Of a stretch of DNA of 64,000 nucleotides, positions 63,288 to 64,000 are shown one piece after another (positions within the stretch are counted from its first letter, which is position 1; each line of letters begins with the position of its first letter). The notes under the pieces are model-generated. The model did no database searches. It saw only the letters and a list, made by a program, of their open reading frames with translations, and was not told the DNA's origin. The translations under genes were made by a program, and so were the position numbers. The stretch is from JAGWBD01 sp965220615. GTDB lineage: Bacteria > Chloroflexota > Anaerolineae > Aggregatilineales > Phototrophicaceae. The stretch lies in contig CBDCQL010000002.1 in the NCBI GenBank assembly GCA_965220615.1, forward strand, positions 496,001 through 560,000. The letters run 5' to 3'.

Positions 63288-63674
63288 TGGAGGTGAGCGG
63301 AATCGAACCGCTGTCCAGAAGATTCAACCCTGTGCTTCTACAGGCATAGTTGGCTCTTCATTCTCGTCTGCGCATTGCCTGGCCAACCCGGTCTTGTGCA
63401 GACCAGCCGATCACTCTTTGCCTCCGCCTTATCGGCGTCAACGGAGACGCACTTCACCTTTGGTGACGCCCGCCGGACCGTCCGGGTGAAGACGGGCGGG
63501 GCGAACGGCCAGCCTCGCAAGGCTGGCTACGCTACTCATCGCCTAAGCGGCGATGGGCAGCGCGATGGGATTGTAATCGTCGGCAGTTGTATGCCTTGCC
63601 CGTTTTAACGCAGTCCCGGGCGCTGCGGCCTGCAACACAGAACCAGCCTCCCCTGTCGAAGCCATGTCACCCCC
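63288..63674 (-). ncRNA. ssrA: tmRNA (transfer-messenger RNA)
   Basis: About 387 nt. The 5' end (63674) reads GGGGGUGACAUGGCUUCGAC and the 3' end GGUUCGAUUCCGCUCACCUCCA, which pair as a 7-bp tRNA-Ala-like acceptor (GGGGGUG with CACCUCC). The T-arm GGUUCGAUUCC is complete. CCA is not encoded. The tag frame near 63546-63584 reads, from a GCC resume codon, ADDYNPIALPIAA followed by TAG. The -AA end fits recognition by ClpXP-type proteases. An alternative resume codon (GCA) 15 nt upstream in the same frame would lengthen the tag by five residues. tmRNA with SmpB rescues stalled ribosomes. Several GC stems between tag and 3' end are consistent with pseudoknots. Confidence 0.96.
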
Positions 63675-63684
63675 CATGGCGCTC

Positions 63685-63713
63685 AGGATAACACGGGATT
63701 AACGAGCTGTCCA
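63685..63713 (-). promoter_or_regulatory. Promoter of ssrA
   Basis: On the minus strand TGGACA (63713-63708, five of six) and TATCCT (63690-63685, four of six) are exactly 17 bp apart. They end ten bases before the mature 5' end of tmRNA, and the whole pair sits in the 47-bp gap after etfA. Confidence 0.6.
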
Positions 63714-63721
63714 GCAGGGCC

Positions 63722-64000
63722 TCAGCTCGCGCCGCTGCGGGCGCGCAGGGCTGCCGTCAGGGCCGGCACGATTTCGTAGAGGTCGCCGACCAGACCGTAA
63801 TGCGCCAGGCGAAAGATGGGCGCGTCAGAATCGCGGTTGATGGCGACGATAGTTTTGCTGCTGCGCATACCGGCCTGGTGTTGAATGGCGCCGGAGATTC
63901 CGCAGGCGATATACAGATCGGGACTCACGACCTTGCCTGTCTGGCCCACCTGATGGGCGTAGTCAATGTAGCCCGCGTCCACCGCTGCACGGCTGGCGCC
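63722..64000 (-). CDS. etfA: Electron transfer flavoprotein alpha subunit, C-terminal part (cut by window edge)
   Basis: The visible 92 codons are the FAD-binding C-terminal domain of EtfA/FixB. They contain GASRAAVDAGYIDYAHQVGQ, then TGKVVSPDLYIACGISGAIQ and HQAGMRSSKTIVAINRD, a signature almost invariant in the family. The domain ends GLVGDLYEIVPALTAAL, the usual end of the protein. EtfA with EtfB carries electrons from acyl-CoA and other dehydrogenases to the quinone pool. The start and etfB lie outside the window. The stop codon is followed after 47 bp by ssrA. Confidence 0.95.
   Translation of the reverse strand, partial: GASRAAVDAGYIDYAHQVGQTGKVVSPDLYIACGISGAIQHQAGMRSSKTIVAINRDSDAPIFRLAHYGLVGDLYEIVPALTAALRARSGAS

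Overview
This 64 kb, GC-rich, gene-dense window reads as the chromosome of a Chloroflexota bacterium, probably of the Anaerolineae/Caldilineae type. That placement is an inference from gene content: a fused glycyl-tRNA synthetase, a 14-gene complex I operon with unusual additions, lipoproteins with T/P-rich linkers, a LysM lipoprotein, CotH and DUF4397 domains, and many GTG/TTG starts. No rRNA, tRNA, CRISPR array or insertion sequence was seen. One tmRNA gene is present at the right edge.

Layout. 1-3 kb: the end of a CotH-family gene, then a minus-strand operon of three tandem EthD-like proteins and an M24 peptidase. 3.1-6.7 kb: a sugar-type ABC transporter (binding protein, double ATPase, permease). 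6.7-7.8 kb: an AT-richer HsdR_N-type gene broken by two frameshifts, one of them an exact 7-bp duplication. 8-11.7 kb: a two-domain VOC protein and a large M16 peptidase. 11.9-18.8 kb: a minus-strand run of DUF151 nuclease-like protein, DnaB helicase, a DnaD-like protein, a double-ATPase DnaC-like loader, a GNAT, a KARI-like protein lacking canonical metal ligands, and pdxS; several of these genes overlap. 18.8-23.8 kb: lipoproteins, a GT39-type membrane protein, a NagD-like phosphatase and a dead beta-lactamase-like gene.

23.7-34.8 kb is a housekeeping block: rpoB (with no rpoC beside it), fused glyQS, then dnaG-rpoD behind a near-consensus promoter. 34.9-51.4 kb is nuoABCDEFGHIJKLMN in canonical order. 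Several membrane subunits are enlarged: NuoH at both ends, NuoL by an acidic loop and a His-rich loop, and NuoJ by about 200 residues resembling DUF4397 between its last two helices. 51.4-64 kb: two EamA transporters, a small membrane protein, mfd with a Gfo/Idh dehydrogenase upstream, an ABC exporter coupled to a Pth with a TPR-like tail, a nucleoside hydrolase, a lipoprotein, ssrA and the 3' end of etfA.

The most unusual items are the NuoJ insertion, the single-chain double DnaC-like loader inside a DnaB-DnaD operon that also carries a KARI-like gene and a GNAT, the Pth-TPR fusion, and rpoB without rpoC. Several intergenic gaps hold sigma70-like hexamer pairs with 16-18 bp spacing. All function calls come from reading the protein sequences; no database search was run.
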